NCBI GenBank assembly: GCA_019429275.1
Contig: JAHYJC010000015.1
Span: forward strand, 1-64,000
Direction of reading: 5' to 3'
Length of the DNA stretch: 64,000 nt
DNA from: Lentimicrobium sp.
GTDB lineage: Bacteria > Bacteroidota > Bacteroidia > Bacteroidales > Lentimicrobiaceae
Made by a program: the position numbers and the translations under genes. Shown piece by piece: positions 42,914 to 52,070 of the stretch. The notes beneath the pieces were generated by a model. It was given only the letters and a program-made list of their open reading frames with translations, had not been told where the DNA came from and did no database searches. Each line of letters opens with the position of its first letter. Position 1 is the first letter of the stretch.

Positions 42914-44902
42914 TTACTCAATGATAACCAGCTTCGTACCAACCGATTTTCCGGCATCTGTCTGTAAAGAAACCAAATAAGTACCTACCGCAAAATTTCT
43001 CGTATTGATTAGTTTATTGTGCCGTCCCTGAGAGAGTTGCTCATAAGTGTTTTTGAGAATTCTATTCCCTTTCATATCATAAATCACCAATGATACCGTA
43101 GCTTCTGTTTCCAGCCTGAATTTCAATTCAACCGACTCTTTTGCAGGGTTGGGTTCAATGAGAATATGAATTTGAGGGGAAGTTTGAATGTATTCATTTG
43201 AAACAACTGTTGAGGACTGTTTGAGCAGAATGTTGTTATCGGGATCAAAAACCAGGGTTATTGGCCTCTTGTTAAACTCCAATGCAAAAAACTCATTATT
43301 TTCGTTGTTCATCAATCTTACCAGGGTGTCGGTGGCATTTTCAAAGGTAATTCTGAGCTCCAGAGGCATCTTGAAGAATGGTGCATTTGTTTGTACCTGT
43401 GAAGTCAGGAAATTTACATTCCAGTTACCGTTGCCCATATCTTTAAAACTGTAGGAATTATCATAAACCGGATGGTTTGGCTGAAGCAGCCACTGATCAA
43501 AAAACCAATGCAAATCCTGCCCGGTTACCTCACTTACTTTATCTGTAAAATCACCAATTGTAGCAGTTTTGTAACGAAAATTGGAGGTGTCGGTGGCATA
43601 CTCATAAATACTGTTAAAAAAAAGTGTGTCGCCTACCAGGTAGCGGTACATATGAAGAACACAGGAGGCCTTCATATAGGTGATTGCATAATTAAAGAGC
43701 ACTGAGTTTGAAGGAGGTGTGAATGCCCACTCAGGGTTTGAAATCGGCCACCCAGGGTTTTGACCCAGGTAATAGTTTGCATTGGAGATCAATTCATTTT
43801 TATATGCCTGTGGTCCGCTGACCTCGCCTACCCAAAGGGCGGCAGAAAAAGTGGCAAAACCTTCATTCAGCCATAAATCGGCCCAGGTGGCACAGGTAAT
43901 CATATCACCAAACCACTGATGAGCAAACTCATGTGTTATTAAACTCGAATACCAGCAATTTGGGCACAGGCTGGTGAGGCTCTGGTTTTCCATTCCACCC
44001 CATTGAAACTGTGGACTGAGAGTAGCAAAACCATCTTTTTCAAATGGATGATCACCAAAGATCGAGTAAAAATAATTTGCCAGCGGAATAATCATTTGTT
44101 TCATCGAAGTCGGATTTTCACCCGGATTATAGTAAAATCTGATTGGTAGTACTTCATCGCTACCGGGCTTTTGCCAGTTAACGATATCAAGATTATAGTT
44201 AACTCTTGATGAAATCACCATAATGTAAGTAGCAACCGGATCACGGCTTATCCATGTGTACCAGGTTGTATCAGCGATTGTCAGCGAATCTGCCAGTCTT
44301 CCGTTTGAGCCCAGTTTGACATTGGAGGGAACCTTTGCACGGAGGCTGAGCGTTGCTTTATCAGAAGGGTGATCATAACAGGGAAACCATTTGCGTGCAC
44401 CCTGGGGCTCACAATCGGTGAAGACAAAGCCATTATCGGCATAAAATGCAAGGTCCGAAACATTCAGGTGGCTATATTCAATGCTAACATCCACAATACT
44501 GCCGGGTTGGTAAAGTTGATCCAGCTCGATTGTCAGTGTGTCCTGAATGTGGCTAAATGAAACTGCAGATAATCCAACACTGGAAATCTGAAGTGAAGAG
44601 TTTACTGCATTCAGTTTGATTTGCGATAAGGCTGTGTCTACCCTGAAAGTTACTGTTGAACTGGCTGTGAATGATTTGGGATAGGGCGATGAATAACAAT
44701 GGTAAATATCAAGATCGAGTTCGTAATTCAGAACATCAAAACTATGTTTGGGTGAATTTGGTGAACGGAATTCCGAAATGTTGATGTCGGGCCGCATTTG
44801 TTTACCATACGCACAGAATTCACTGCCGGTGAATTGCAAATCCTGCGCCTTCAATTGTGTGGTAATCAAAACCATCAGAAAAGCATACTTCAGTATTTTC
44901 AT
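42914..44902 (-). CDS. Secreted M1-family aminopeptidase with T9SS tail
   Basis: A 662-residue exported metallopeptidase. The signal peptide (ILKYAFLMVLITTQLKAQ) is followed by an N-terminal beta domain and the thermolysin-like domain. That domain has the exopeptidase motif GGMEN and the zinc site HEFAHQW (His324, Glu325, His328), with Glu347 in LWLNEGF. The C-terminal 80 residues are a T9SS type A sorting domain (ILIEPNPAKESVELKF, ending GTKLVIIE). It should remove N-terminal residues from peptides at the cell surface or outside. The frame opens at TTG 44923, which lies in a -7 box, so ATG 44902 is used. It works naturally with the peptide-binding lipoprotein encoded divergently at 45049. 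Confidence 0.93.
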   Translation of the reverse strand: MKILKYAFLMVLITTQLKAQDLQFTGSEFCAYGKQMRPDINISEFRSPNSPKHSFDVLNYELDLDIYHCYSSPYPKSFTASSTVTFRVDTALSQIKLNAVNSSLQISSVGLSAVSFSHIQDTLTIELDQLYQPGSIVDVSIEYSHLNVSDLAFYADNGFVFTDCEPQGARKWFPCYDHPSDKATLSLRAKVPSNVKLGSNGRLADSLTIADTTWYTWISRDPVATYIMVISSRVNYNLDIVNWQKPGSDEVLPIRFYYNPGENPTSMKQMIIPLANYFYSIFGDHPFEKDGFATLSPQFQWGGMENQSLTSLCPNCWYSSLITHEFAHQWFGDMITCATWADLWLNEGFATFSAALWVGEVSGPQAYKNELISNANYYLGQNPGWPISNPEWAFTPPSNSVLFNYAITYMKASCVLHMYRYLVGDTLFFNSIYEYATDTSNFRYKTATIGDFTDKVSEVTGQDLHWFFDQWLLQPNHPVYDNSYSFKDMGNGNWNVNFLTSQVQTNAPFFKMPLELRITFENATDTLVRLMNNENNEFFALEFNKRPITLVFDPDNNILLKQSSTVVSNEYIQTSPQIHILIEPNPAKESVELKFRLETEATVSLVIYDMKGNRILKNTYEQLSQGRHNKLINTRNFAVGTYLVSLQTDAGKSVGTKLVIIE

Positions 44903-44920
44903 AATTTTGAATTTGGTTCC

Positions 44921-44928
44921 CAAAGTTA
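44921..44928 (-). promoter_or_regulatory. -7 promoter box of the M1 aminopeptidase gene
   Basis: The minus strand reads TAACTTTG, matching TAnnTTTG, 19 bases before ATG 44902. It overlaps and excludes the TTG start at 44923. Confidence 0.45.
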
Positions 44929-45020
44929 ATGTTAATTCATATAATAAACGGGTTTACCTCTGAACCAAAAAAATCTAATTATTTATTTTTCGTCTGAAAC
45001 CCTCTTCTGAGCTTGTTTGT

Positions 45021-45028
45021 TAACTTTG
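45021..45028 (+). promoter_or_regulatory. -7 promoter box of the peptide-binding protein gene
   Basis: TAACTTTG, the same box as that of the divergent aminopeptidase gene, 20 bases before ATG 45049. The two boxes face away from each other across 92 bases. Confidence 0.45.
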
Positions 45029-45048
45029 CTTCCTAATATAACTGAACC

Positions 45049-46695
45049 ATGAATCGTCATAACTGGCTCATAGTTTTGATTTTTATTTCACTTACCGGAT
45101 GCGGAATAAAATCTGATCATGGCGATGGTAAAACTGTATTCAGGTACAATGAATCGGCAGGAATTACATCGCTCGATCCTGTTTTTGCACGAAATCAGGC
45201 AAATATCTGGGCAGTAAATCAATTGTTTAACGGATTGGTTCAACTCGACAGCAATATGAGCATACGTCCGTGTATTGCTGAAAAATGGAATATTTCGGAG
45301 GATGGTAAAACTTATACATTCAATTTAAGGCGTGATGTTTTTTTTCATGATAATTCCTGTTTTGCTGAAGGTAAGGGTCGGGCAGTAAATGCCGGGGATT
45401 TCGAATACAGTCTTAAACGTCTTGTTGATCCTTCAATAGCTTCGCCTGGTGCATGGGTTTTGGGCTATGTTGAGACTAAGGACGGAGTGCCTCTGATTGG
45501 GGCGAAGGCTGATTCCACGTTGGTTATTCACCTGAAAAAACCTTTTCCGCCATTTCTGGGAATGCTGGGAATGCAATATTGTTCAGTGTTGCCAAAGGAA
45601 GCTTTAGATAAATATGGTACCGATTTCAGAAATAATCCGGTCGGAACAGGGCCGTTTCGTTTTGGAATGTGGAAAGAAGGGGTGAAGCTGGTTTTGCTGA
45701 AAAATGAAAATTATTTCGAATATGATCAGAACAACCGACTGCCATACCTTGATGCTGTATCTGTTTCATTTATCATTGACAAACAATCTGCTTTTCTTGA
45801 GTTTGTGAAAGGCAATCTTGACTTCATGTCGGGACTTGATGCCAGTTATAAGGATGAATTGCTTACTCCTTCAGGAAATCTTAATTCGAAGTATGAAAGT
45901 GTAATCAACATGAGCACTCAGCCATATCTGAACACTGAATACCTGGGTATACTGATGGATACTTCATCCTTACTGATGAAAGATAATCCCCTCCGGGATG
46001 TTCGTGTCAGAAAAGCCATCAATATGGGATTTGACCGGTCAAAAATGATTCGTTACCTCCGGAATGGCATTGGAGAGCCTGGTAATCAGGGAATCATCCC
46101 AAAAGGAATGCCGGGTTATGATGTGGATGCAAATTACGGATATACATTTAATCCTGAGAAAGCGAAACAATTATTGAACGAAGCTGGATTTTCATCAGCT
46201 AAACCAATGCCGCCGATAACACTTTCGACCAATGCCTCCTATCTTGATTTATGTCAGTTTATTCAGAGTGAATTGACGAAACTGGGGATTGAAATAAAAA
46301 TTGATGTAAGTCCACCTGCTACACTACGCGAAAATATTGCCCAGTCGAGGATTCCATTTTTCAGGGGTTCATGGATTGCCGATTACCCTGATGCTGAGAA
46401 TTACCTTTCATTGTTTTTTTCGGAAAATCATACGCCTGCTGGCCCCAATTATACAAAGTACAGCAGCGGCGATTTTGATCGCCTTTTTATGGAAACAAGT
46501 GCTATAATAAGTGATTCAATCAGGGTTGGGGCTTACTCGAAACTCGATGGTATGATGATGGTCGATTCGCCCGTAATCATTCTGTTTTATGATCAGGTGC
46601 TGAGGTTTACGCGGAAAAATATTTCGGGCCTTGGCTCAAACCCAATGAATCTTCTGGTGCTTAAACAAGTAAAAAAAGAAAACGGAAATGACTGA
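45049..46695 (+). CDS. Oligopeptide ABC-transporter substrate-binding lipoprotein
   Basis: A 548-residue lipoprotein. Signal peptide with lipobox LTGC (lipidated Cys about residue 18), then a family-5 solute-binding protein fold: GITSLDPVFARNQANIWAVNQLFNGLVQLD, NNPVGTGPFRFGMWKEG, RKAINMGFDRSKMI and GSWIADYPDAENYLSLFF. Typical ligands are oligopeptides, including murein peptides. No permease or ATPase gene is adjacent, so it must use components encoded elsewhere or act as a stand-alone receptor. It overlaps the flavin reductase gene by eight bases, indicating one transcript. The start is ATG 45049. Confidence 0.92.
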   Translation: MNRHNWLIVLIFISLTGCGIKSDHGDGKTVFRYNESAGITSLDPVFARNQANIWAVNQLFNGLVQLDSNMSIRPCIAEKWNISEDGKTYTFNLRRDVFFHDNSCFAEGKGRAVNAGDFEYSLKRLVDPSIASPGAWVLGYVETKDGVPLIGAKADSTLVIHLKKPFPPFLGMLGMQYCSVLPKEALDKYGTDFRNNPVGTGPFRFGMWKEGVKLVLLKNENYFEYDQNNRLPYLDAVSVSFIIDKQSAFLEFVKGNLDFMSGLDASYKDELLTPSGNLNSKYESVINMSTQPYLNTEYLGILMDTSSLLMKDNPLRDVRVRKAINMGFDRSKMIRYLRNGIGEPGNQGIIPKGMPGYDVDANYGYTFNPEKAKQLLNEAGFSSAKPMPPITLSTNASYLDLCQFIQSELTKLGIEIKIDVSPPATLRENIAQSRIPFFRGSWIADYPDAENYLSLFFSENHTPAGPNYTKYSSGDFDRLFMETSAIISDSIRVGAYSKLDGMMMVDSPVIILFYDQVLRFTRKNISGLGSNPMNLLVLKQVKKENGND

Positions 46696-47200
46696 ATTTT
46701 CAAAAATAAAACAGACTGATTTACAAATAGATCCGGTAAGAAAGATTGGTTTTGAATGGATGCTGATTACAGCAGGAACCAAAGAAAAATGTAATACCAT
46801 GACTGCAAGCTGGGGTGGAACAGGATTTTTATGGAACAAACCGGTTGCTTTTATTTTTGTGAGGCCGCAGCGTTTTACCTTTCAGTTTCTGGAAGAAAAT
46901 TCTCTGTTTACATGTAGTTTTTTCAGCAATGAATACCGGAAAGCCCTTAATTTCTGTGGCGAGCATTCAGGAAGAGACGTAAATAAGTTTAAAGAAACCG
47001 GACTCAACATCATTGAAACCCCTGAAGGTGCCATAACGTTTGAAGAATCTGAACTTTTTCTTGTTTGCCGGAAATTGTATTTTCAGGATATTAGACCTGA
47101 AGGATTCCTGGATGCTGCTTTATTAAAACATTATCCCGCTAAAGATTACCATCGCCTTTATATTGGTGAAATAATTTCAGCATCAAAGGCGAATAATTAA
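46688..47200 (+). CDS. Flavin reductase family protein (FMN split-barrel)
   Basis: A 170-residue protein with the flavin-reductase-like split barrel: GFEWMLITAGTKEKCNTMTASWGGTGFLW, VAFIFVRPQRFTFQFL and ESELFLVCRKLYFQDI. It should bind FMN and reduce it with NAD(P)H, or act as a small flavoprotein. ATG 46688 lies inside the end of the peptide-binding-protein gene, an eight-base overlap. The pairing of an oligopeptide receptor and a flavin reductase has no obvious metabolic logic. Confidence 0.88.
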   Translation: MTEFSKIKQTDLQIDPVRKIGFEWMLITAGTKEKCNTMTASWGGTGFLWNKPVAFIFVRPQRFTFQFLEENSLFTCSFFSNEYRKALNFCGEHSGRDVNKFKETGLNIIETPEGAITFEESELFLVCRKLYFQDIRPEGFLDAALLKHYPAKDYHRLYIGEIISASKANN

Positions 47201-47302
47201 AAAAAGTAAGGCAAAGCGATTAAAAGTTTTATATTTTTATGCCTTGCAAGACAGGGATTATTGCAACGAAGTTATTCATACTATTTTAAATCTCATTTTT
47301 AT

Positions 47303-47851
47303 TTGAAAATTATCGATTCCATTCGTGTTCGCCTTGGAAGATATTTTCTTCGTAAGCAAAGCATTCGCCTTCAAAGGAACAGGGCTGCCATGAATCTGAA
47401 ACAGGCCAAAGAAATAGGCATCCTTTTCAGCATGCTTTCAGAAGAAGAATATGATACAGTGGGAAATTTTGCCATAGAACTACAACTGCAGGGTAAAAAA
47501 GTTCACGTTGTCGGATTTTGCAGAAGTAAACATGCACCAGCCTATTATGCACCAAAACTGGCGTATGATCTGTTGCTTTACACAGATATTGATTTGTTTT
47601 TCAGGCCAAAGACAAGATTTTCGGAACAATTCATCGAACAGCCTTTTGACCTTCTTTTCGATTTGAGTAATCCGGTTGACTTTCCCCTGGTATACATGGC
47701 AGAGCTTTCTAAAGCAGGTTTTAAAATTGGTCGGGGCAAATCAGAAACTACCGGTCCTTACGATCTGCAGATTGAGAGCAATGAAGAGTTGTCAACCAAA
47801 GAACTTATCAACCAAATGGTGCATTACACAGGTTCTATTAATTTTGTTTAA
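47303..47851 (+). CDS. DUF6913-type protein, non-ATG start
   Basis: A 182-residue protein resembling a short uncharacterised Bacteroidota family (DUF6913): a basic N-terminus (IRVRLGRYFLRKQSIRLQRNR), then IGILFSMLSEEEYDTVGNFAIEL, KKVHVVGFCRSKHAP, YTDIDLFFRPK and FDLLFDLSNPVDFPL. The fold looks like a small alpha/beta domain. The conserved basic part has no ATG upstream; ATG 47390 would delete it. TTG 47303 and TTG 47261 are in frame, and I choose 47303. It lies 26 bases before dapA and is probably co-transcribed. No function is known. Confidence 0.75.
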   Translation: MKIIDSIRVRLGRYFLRKQSIRLQRNRAAMNLKQAKEIGILFSMLSEEEYDTVGNFAIELQLQGKKVHVVGFCRSKHAPAYYAPKLAYDLLLYTDIDLFFRPKTRFSEQFIEQPFDLLFDLSNPVDFPLVYMAELSKAGFKIGRGKSETTGPYDLQIESNEELSTKELINQMVHYTGSINFV

Positions 47852-47877
47852 CCCAGGAATCAGGAAAAACCAAACAT

Positions 47878-48777
47878 ATGAGAAAAAAATTAACAGGTAC
47901 AGGAGTCGCTTTGGTCACTCCGTTTCACAAGCAGGGAACCATAGATTTCGGATCTTTGGGAAAATTAACCGAACATACCATCTCCAATGGAGTGAACTAC
48001 CTTGTGGTGCTTGGCACTACAGGAGAAGCGGTTACACTATCAAAAGATGAAAAGTATGCGGTGGTTCAGTTTGTCAAGGATCAGGTAGCTGGCCGGGTTC
48101 CCATTGTCATGGGTTTGGGGGGATACAATACACAGGATGTGGTTAACTTTTTGCAGGTTTCTGATCTTGAGGGTATTGATGCTATACTTTCGGTGACGCC
48201 TTATTATAACAAACCGTCACAAAGGGGTTTATATCTGCATTACAAACACATTTCAAGTGCAAGCCCGTTGCCAATCATCCTCTACAATGTACCGGGGCGC
48301 ACAAGTATTAACCTTAAAGCTGAAACTACCCTTGAACTTGCCAAAAATTTCGATAACATTATCGGAATTAAAGAAGCATCAGGAAACTTCTCCCAGATTA
48401 TGGAAATCATCAGCAACAGACCTAAAGGATTCCTGGTTATTTCGGGAGATGATGCCCTTACCATGCCATTGATTGCAGCAGGAGCTGATGGTGTAATTTC
48501 GGTGGTTGCCAATGCCTATCCGGCAGCTTTCTCAACGATGGTAAAAGTTGCTATTGATGGTGAGATGGATGAAGCCAGGAGGATGCATTACCAGCTGCTG
48601 CCATTCATTGAAGCGCTTTTTGCTGATGGAAGCCCGGGAGGGATTAAAGCAGCACTTGAACAGATGAAGATTGTACAGAACAACCTCAGGCTCCCTGTGG
48701 TTAAGGTAAATAAATCTGTTCAGAATCAGATCGCGCAATTAATCAATGAATTGAAAGATAAAGGGATTGAAGTATAA
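47878..48777 (+). CDS. dapA: 4-hydroxy-tetrahydrodipicolinate synthase
   Basis: A 299-residue class I aldolase-type enzyme. It condenses pyruvate with aspartate semialdehyde, the first committed step to diaminopimelate and lysine. Motifs are GTGVALVTPF, VVLGTTGEAVTLSKDEK, VTPYYNKPSQRGLYLHY (proton-relay Tyr) and NIIGIKEASGNF with Schiff-base Lys165. The start is ATG 47878. It follows the DUF6913 gene and is the only diaminopimelate-pathway gene in the window. Confidence 0.97.
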   Translation: MRKKLTGTGVALVTPFHKQGTIDFGSLGKLTEHTISNGVNYLVVLGTTGEAVTLSKDEKYAVVQFVKDQVAGRVPIVMGLGGYNTQDVVNFLQVSDLEGIDAILSVTPYYNKPSQRGLYLHYKHISSASPLPIILYNVPGRTSINLKAETTLELAKNFDNIIGIKEASGNFSQIMEIISNRPKGFLVISGDDALTMPLIAAGADGVISVVANAYPAAFSTMVKVAIDGEMDEARRMHYQLLPFIEALFADGSPGGIKAALEQMKIVQNNLRLPVVKVNKSVQNQIAQLINELKDKGIEV

Positions 48778-48807
48778 AACCCAATAAAGCAAGCCATAAA
48801 TTTTATA

Positions 48808-51114
48808 ATGAAAAAAATTATTACTCTCTTACTCGCGCTATCTTCCACTGCTATTTTCGCGCAAAACCAGACCGGGTCCACCAGTACAGCGGAATTATTT
48901 AAAAATGATGGTGAAATCTATTTCAATCTTCCCGGAGCTGCCGGTTTTGCTGATGTACTGACAAAAATTATAAGTATCGACAAAATCTCAGGCGATACTG
49001 TTTATGCTTATGCCAGCCGCAAAGAATTTGAAAACCTCAGAAAACTGGGAAGCAGAAGCTTCAACCTGCTTCCTCATCCGGGAGATCTGATTGATCCGGC
49101 CATGTCATCCGATACCAGGGAAGTGCTCGACTGGAATTATTATCCTACTTACCCTGTTTATGTGCAACTCATGGAACAATTTGCTGCCACCTATCCTGAT
49201 ATTTGTAAGTTATACAATATCGGCACTTTGCCAAGCGGACGTGAGTTATTGGTTGCCAGAATCTCGGATAATGTGGGCATTGAAGAGGATGAGCCGGAGT
49301 TTTTCTATACTTCAACCATGCATGGTGATGAAACAACTGGTTATGTATTAATGTTGCATTTGATTGATTATCTACTTACTAATTATGGTCAGGATCCACG
49401 TGTCACGGCACTTGTAAATGAAATCGACATCTGGATTAACCCCCTGGCAAACCCCGATGGTACCTACTACGGTGGCAACAACACTGTAAATGGAGCCAGA
49501 AGATACAATGCAAATTTTGTTGATCTGAACCGGAATTATCCCGACCCGGCCGATGGCCCGCATCCCGATGGCAATCCCTGGCAACCCGAAACCCTGGCTT
49601 TTATGAATTTTGCTGAGCAAAGAAGTTTTGTGATGGGAGCCAATTTTCATGGTGGAGCCGAAGTTGTCAATTATCCCTGGGATACCTGGAGCCGGCTTGC
49701 TGCCGATAACCAGTGGTGGGTTATGGTCAGCCACGAATATGCCGATACGGCTCAGGCATTCAGCCCTTCGGGTTATTTCAACGATTACAACAACGGAATT
49801 ACCAACGGATACGCCTGGTACAGCATCAATGGCGGACGACAGGATTATATGAACTATTTTCAACAGTGCAGAGAAGTTACCCTCGAAATTTCAGCCACAA
49901 AGCTGCCTCCTGCTTCGCAATTGCTCAACTTCTGGAATTATAACTACCGTTCCTTGTTAAATTATATGGAACAGGTTACATACGGCGTGAGAGGAATTGT
50001 TACCGATACACTTACCGGCGAGCCTGTTAAAGCCCAGATTTCAATTTTCGGGCATGATATGGACAGCTCAATGGTCTTTACTTCGCTTCCTGTGGGTAAT
50101 TATCACCGTTTGCTTAAAGCAGGATCTTACAATATTACTTTTACTGCCGAAGGATACCTTCCCAAGGTAATTAATAATGTTATGGTTGGCGATAAATCCA
50201 GTGTTCGCCTCGATGTTAAATTGTGGAACGGGTCTCCGCTTGCGGCCTTCACATCTTCAACTACTACAGTACCTGTAGGGGGCGAAGTTGCATTTATTGA
50301 TATCTCATTTGGTAATCCAACCTTCAGGCTGTGGACTTTTGAAGGTGCTGATATTTCGACTTCAACCGAAGTAAATCCAACTGTAACTTACAATGAGCCA
50401 GGAATCTGGGATGTGAGCCTGTTTGTTGAAAACAGTTACGGTAGTAATCAACTGAATGAACCTGATTATATTACAGTTACTCCTGATTATTATATCGGAG
50501 TTGACGGTTCAACAACCTGTTTTGCAGGATTTTATGATAGCCAGGGTCCGGACAAAAATTATAAGGACAATGAAAATCTGACAACCACCTTTTATGCAGC
50601 CGATGCCGAAAAGGTAATCAGGGTACATTTTATTGCCTTTGATGTTGAGCAAAGTGCTGATTGTGAAAAGGATGCACTTTTTGTTTATGATGGTCCTGAT
50701 CCTACATATCCTCTGATCGGTCGTTTTTGCGGCAATGAAATACCATCAGATATTTTTAGTTCAACCGAAGGTGGTGCAATTACATTCGTTTTTATTTCTG
50801 ATGAAGCAAACAATTTTCCGGGCTGGATTGCTGAATTGTCTTGCGATGATGGGGTAGGAGTGATCACACATTCGATGAGAAATAGGATAATAATATTTCC
50901 CAATCCCTCATCAGGTGATGGTTTCAAAATTGAATCAGATGAGATTATGCTATCAGTAGAAGTTTCAGATATGAGTGGAAGAGTTGTTTATAGTCAGATC
51001 ATGCAACAGAAACAGCTGGAAGTGACTGCGTTGAATGCAATTCCAGGAATCTATAATCTTAAAGTAACAACATTATCAGGCGTAACTTCACACAAACTGA
51101 TAATGGTTAAATAA
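48808..51114 (+). CDS. Secreted M14 zinc carboxypeptidase with PKD, CUB-like and T9SS domains
   Basis: A 768-residue exported peptidase. The signal peptide (ending IFAQ) is followed by a propeptide-like region (20-115) and the M14 catalytic domain (about 118-390) with zinc ligands His172 and Glu175 in STMHGDETTGY, then DLNRNYPDP, ANFHGGAEV (third zinc ligand) and EVTLEISATK (general-base Glu). A carboxypeptidase regulatory beta-domain (about 393-470, GIVTDTLTGEPV) comes next, then a PKD domain (about 475-555), a CUB-like domain (about 560-680, CEKDALFVYDGPDP) and a T9SS tail (about 685-768, IIIFPNPSSGDGF). It trims C-terminal residues from peptides outside the cell, complementing the M1 aminopeptidase. 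It abuts the convergent membrane-protein gene with no gap. Confidence 0.93.
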   Translation: MKKIITLLLALSSTAIFAQNQTGSTSTAELFKNDGEIYFNLPGAAGFADVLTKIISIDKISGDTVYAYASRKEFENLRKLGSRSFNLLPHPGDLIDPAMSSDTREVLDWNYYPTYPVYVQLMEQFAATYPDICKLYNIGTLPSGRELLVARISDNVGIEEDEPEFFYTSTMHGDETTGYVLMLHLIDYLLTNYGQDPRVTALVNEIDIWINPLANPDGTYYGGNNTVNGARRYNANFVDLNRNYPDPADGPHPDGNPWQPETLAFMNFAEQRSFVMGANFHGGAEVVNYPWDTWSRLAADNQWWVMVSHEYADTAQAFSPSGYFNDYNNGITNGYAWYSINGGRQDYMNYFQQCREVTLEISATKLPPASQLLNFWNYNYRSLLNYMEQVTYGVRGIVTDTLTGEPVKAQISIFGHDMDSSMVFTSLPVGNYHRLLKAGSYNITFTAEGYLPKVINNVMVGDKSSVRLDVKLWNGSPLAAFTSSTTTVPVGGEVAFIDISFGNPTFRLWTFEGADISTSTEVNPTVTYNEPGIWDVSLFVENSYGSNQLNEPDYITVTPDYYIGVDGSTTCFAGFYDSQGPDKNYKDNENLTTTFYAADAEKVIRVHFIAFDVEQSADCEKDALFVYDGPDPTYPLIGRFCGNEIPSDIFSSTEGGAITFVFISDEANNFPGWIAELSCDDGVGVITHSMRNRIIIFPNPSSGDGFKIESDEIMLSVEVSDMSGRVVYSQIMQQKQLEVTALNAIPGIYNLKVTTLSGVTSHKLIMVK

Positions 51115-51918
51115 TCAGATATAAATCGGAGAAAGCAGGGCTATCCTGTATAATGAATAAACGATCAGAGCAATAGCCACAAGGCTGCCGTTTATTTTAA
51201 TGGTTCGCGGGTTTTCGTCAAAGTAGAATACTGAATAGCCGAAACTGCTTAACAGAACCATTAAAACAACAATGAGGGGCGTAAGTATCCTGATGATTTC
51301 ATAAAGGTTTAAAGGCAACCTTAAGGCCAATATACAAAAAGATCCCAGGATAAATGGAAGAATTACCTGGGCAATCACAAACGAAAGCCTGTTCTCAACG
51401 GAAAGCAGTTTATAATAGATATTGGCGCTCAAAAGAAACATTCTGGCAACTGAATAGCCGGTAGCTGCAAGTAAAAAAAGCGAAATCAGGCTGATGATCA
51501 GTTTTGCTGTATCGGCCATATACATCCATAGCAAAACATGGCCAAATCCTTCGCCCAGTAATGCTCCTGCATAAGCTGAACCAAGAACAATGCTAATGCA
51601 ATGAACAAATCCCCATAGAAAAAACAGCTTAAGCGATCCGACGTATTCATTGTATCGATACGCAAACACAATCATAACTATTGACAATATAAGAACTGCA
51701 ACAGGGCCGGCGCTGAATATAATTTTGACAGAATCAAAATCCCATTCATAACGCGATATCATGAAAATAATCCTTGAGTAATCAACCTCAACGTGAAATT
51801 CGAAAAAACCTGCCGCAATAATTGTGGCAACCTGGTGAAATATGAAAACAAACAGATATGACAGGAGATAATATGCTGTTGAATTTATTGCAATACGAAG
51901 GTGATCTGTCATTTTCAT
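51115..51918 (-). CDS. Multi-pass membrane protein of unknown function
   Basis: A 267-residue integral membrane protein with about eight hydrophobic helices (for example LLSYLFVFIFHQVATIIAAGF, PVAVLILSIVMIVFAY, LFFLWGFVHCISIVLGSAYAG). The first helices contain His and polar residues (FIFHQVATI), and a GxGFGH segment (EGFGHVLLW) lies near residue 125. I recognise no family; a metallopeptidase-like or transporter fold cannot be ruled out. The start is ATG 51918; ATG 51912 is equally possible. It is divergent from valS. Confidence 0.72.
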   Translation of the reverse strand: MKMTDHLRIAINSTAYYLLSYLFVFIFHQVATIIAAGFFEFHVEVDYSRIIFMISRYEWDFDSVKIIFSAGPVAVLILSIVMIVFAYRYNEYVGSLKLFFLWGFVHCISIVLGSAYAGALLGEGFGHVLLWMYMADTAKLIISLISLFLLAATGYSVARMFLLSANIYYKLLSVENRLSFVIAQVILPFILGSFCILALRLPLNLYEIIRILTPLIVVLMVLLSSFGYSVFYFDENPRTIKINGSLVAIALIVYSLYRIALLSPIYI

Positions 51919-52027
51919 TGCAACAAATGTACAATCAAAGATATTATAATCGAAAAATTTCTTGCCCGGTTTTGCAATTAATCACTCCGGGCTTCTGAGG
52001 ACTTTACAAAGGTTTCCTGTTTTTTAC

Positions 52028-52035
52028 TAATTTTG
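52028..52035 (+). promoter_or_regulatory. -7 promoter box of valS
   Basis: TAATTTTG matches TAnnTTTG, 36 bases upstream of the valS ATG. No -33 element or T-box leader was recognised. Confidence 0.45.
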
Positions 52036-52070
52036 CACCTTCTTAAAAATAACAGTACAGCTCTTTAAAA

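Noticed and set aside
49372..49863. Long antisense frame within the M14 carboxypeptidase gene
   Set aside because: It opposes the catalytic domain, lacks any recognisable motif and has no promoter.
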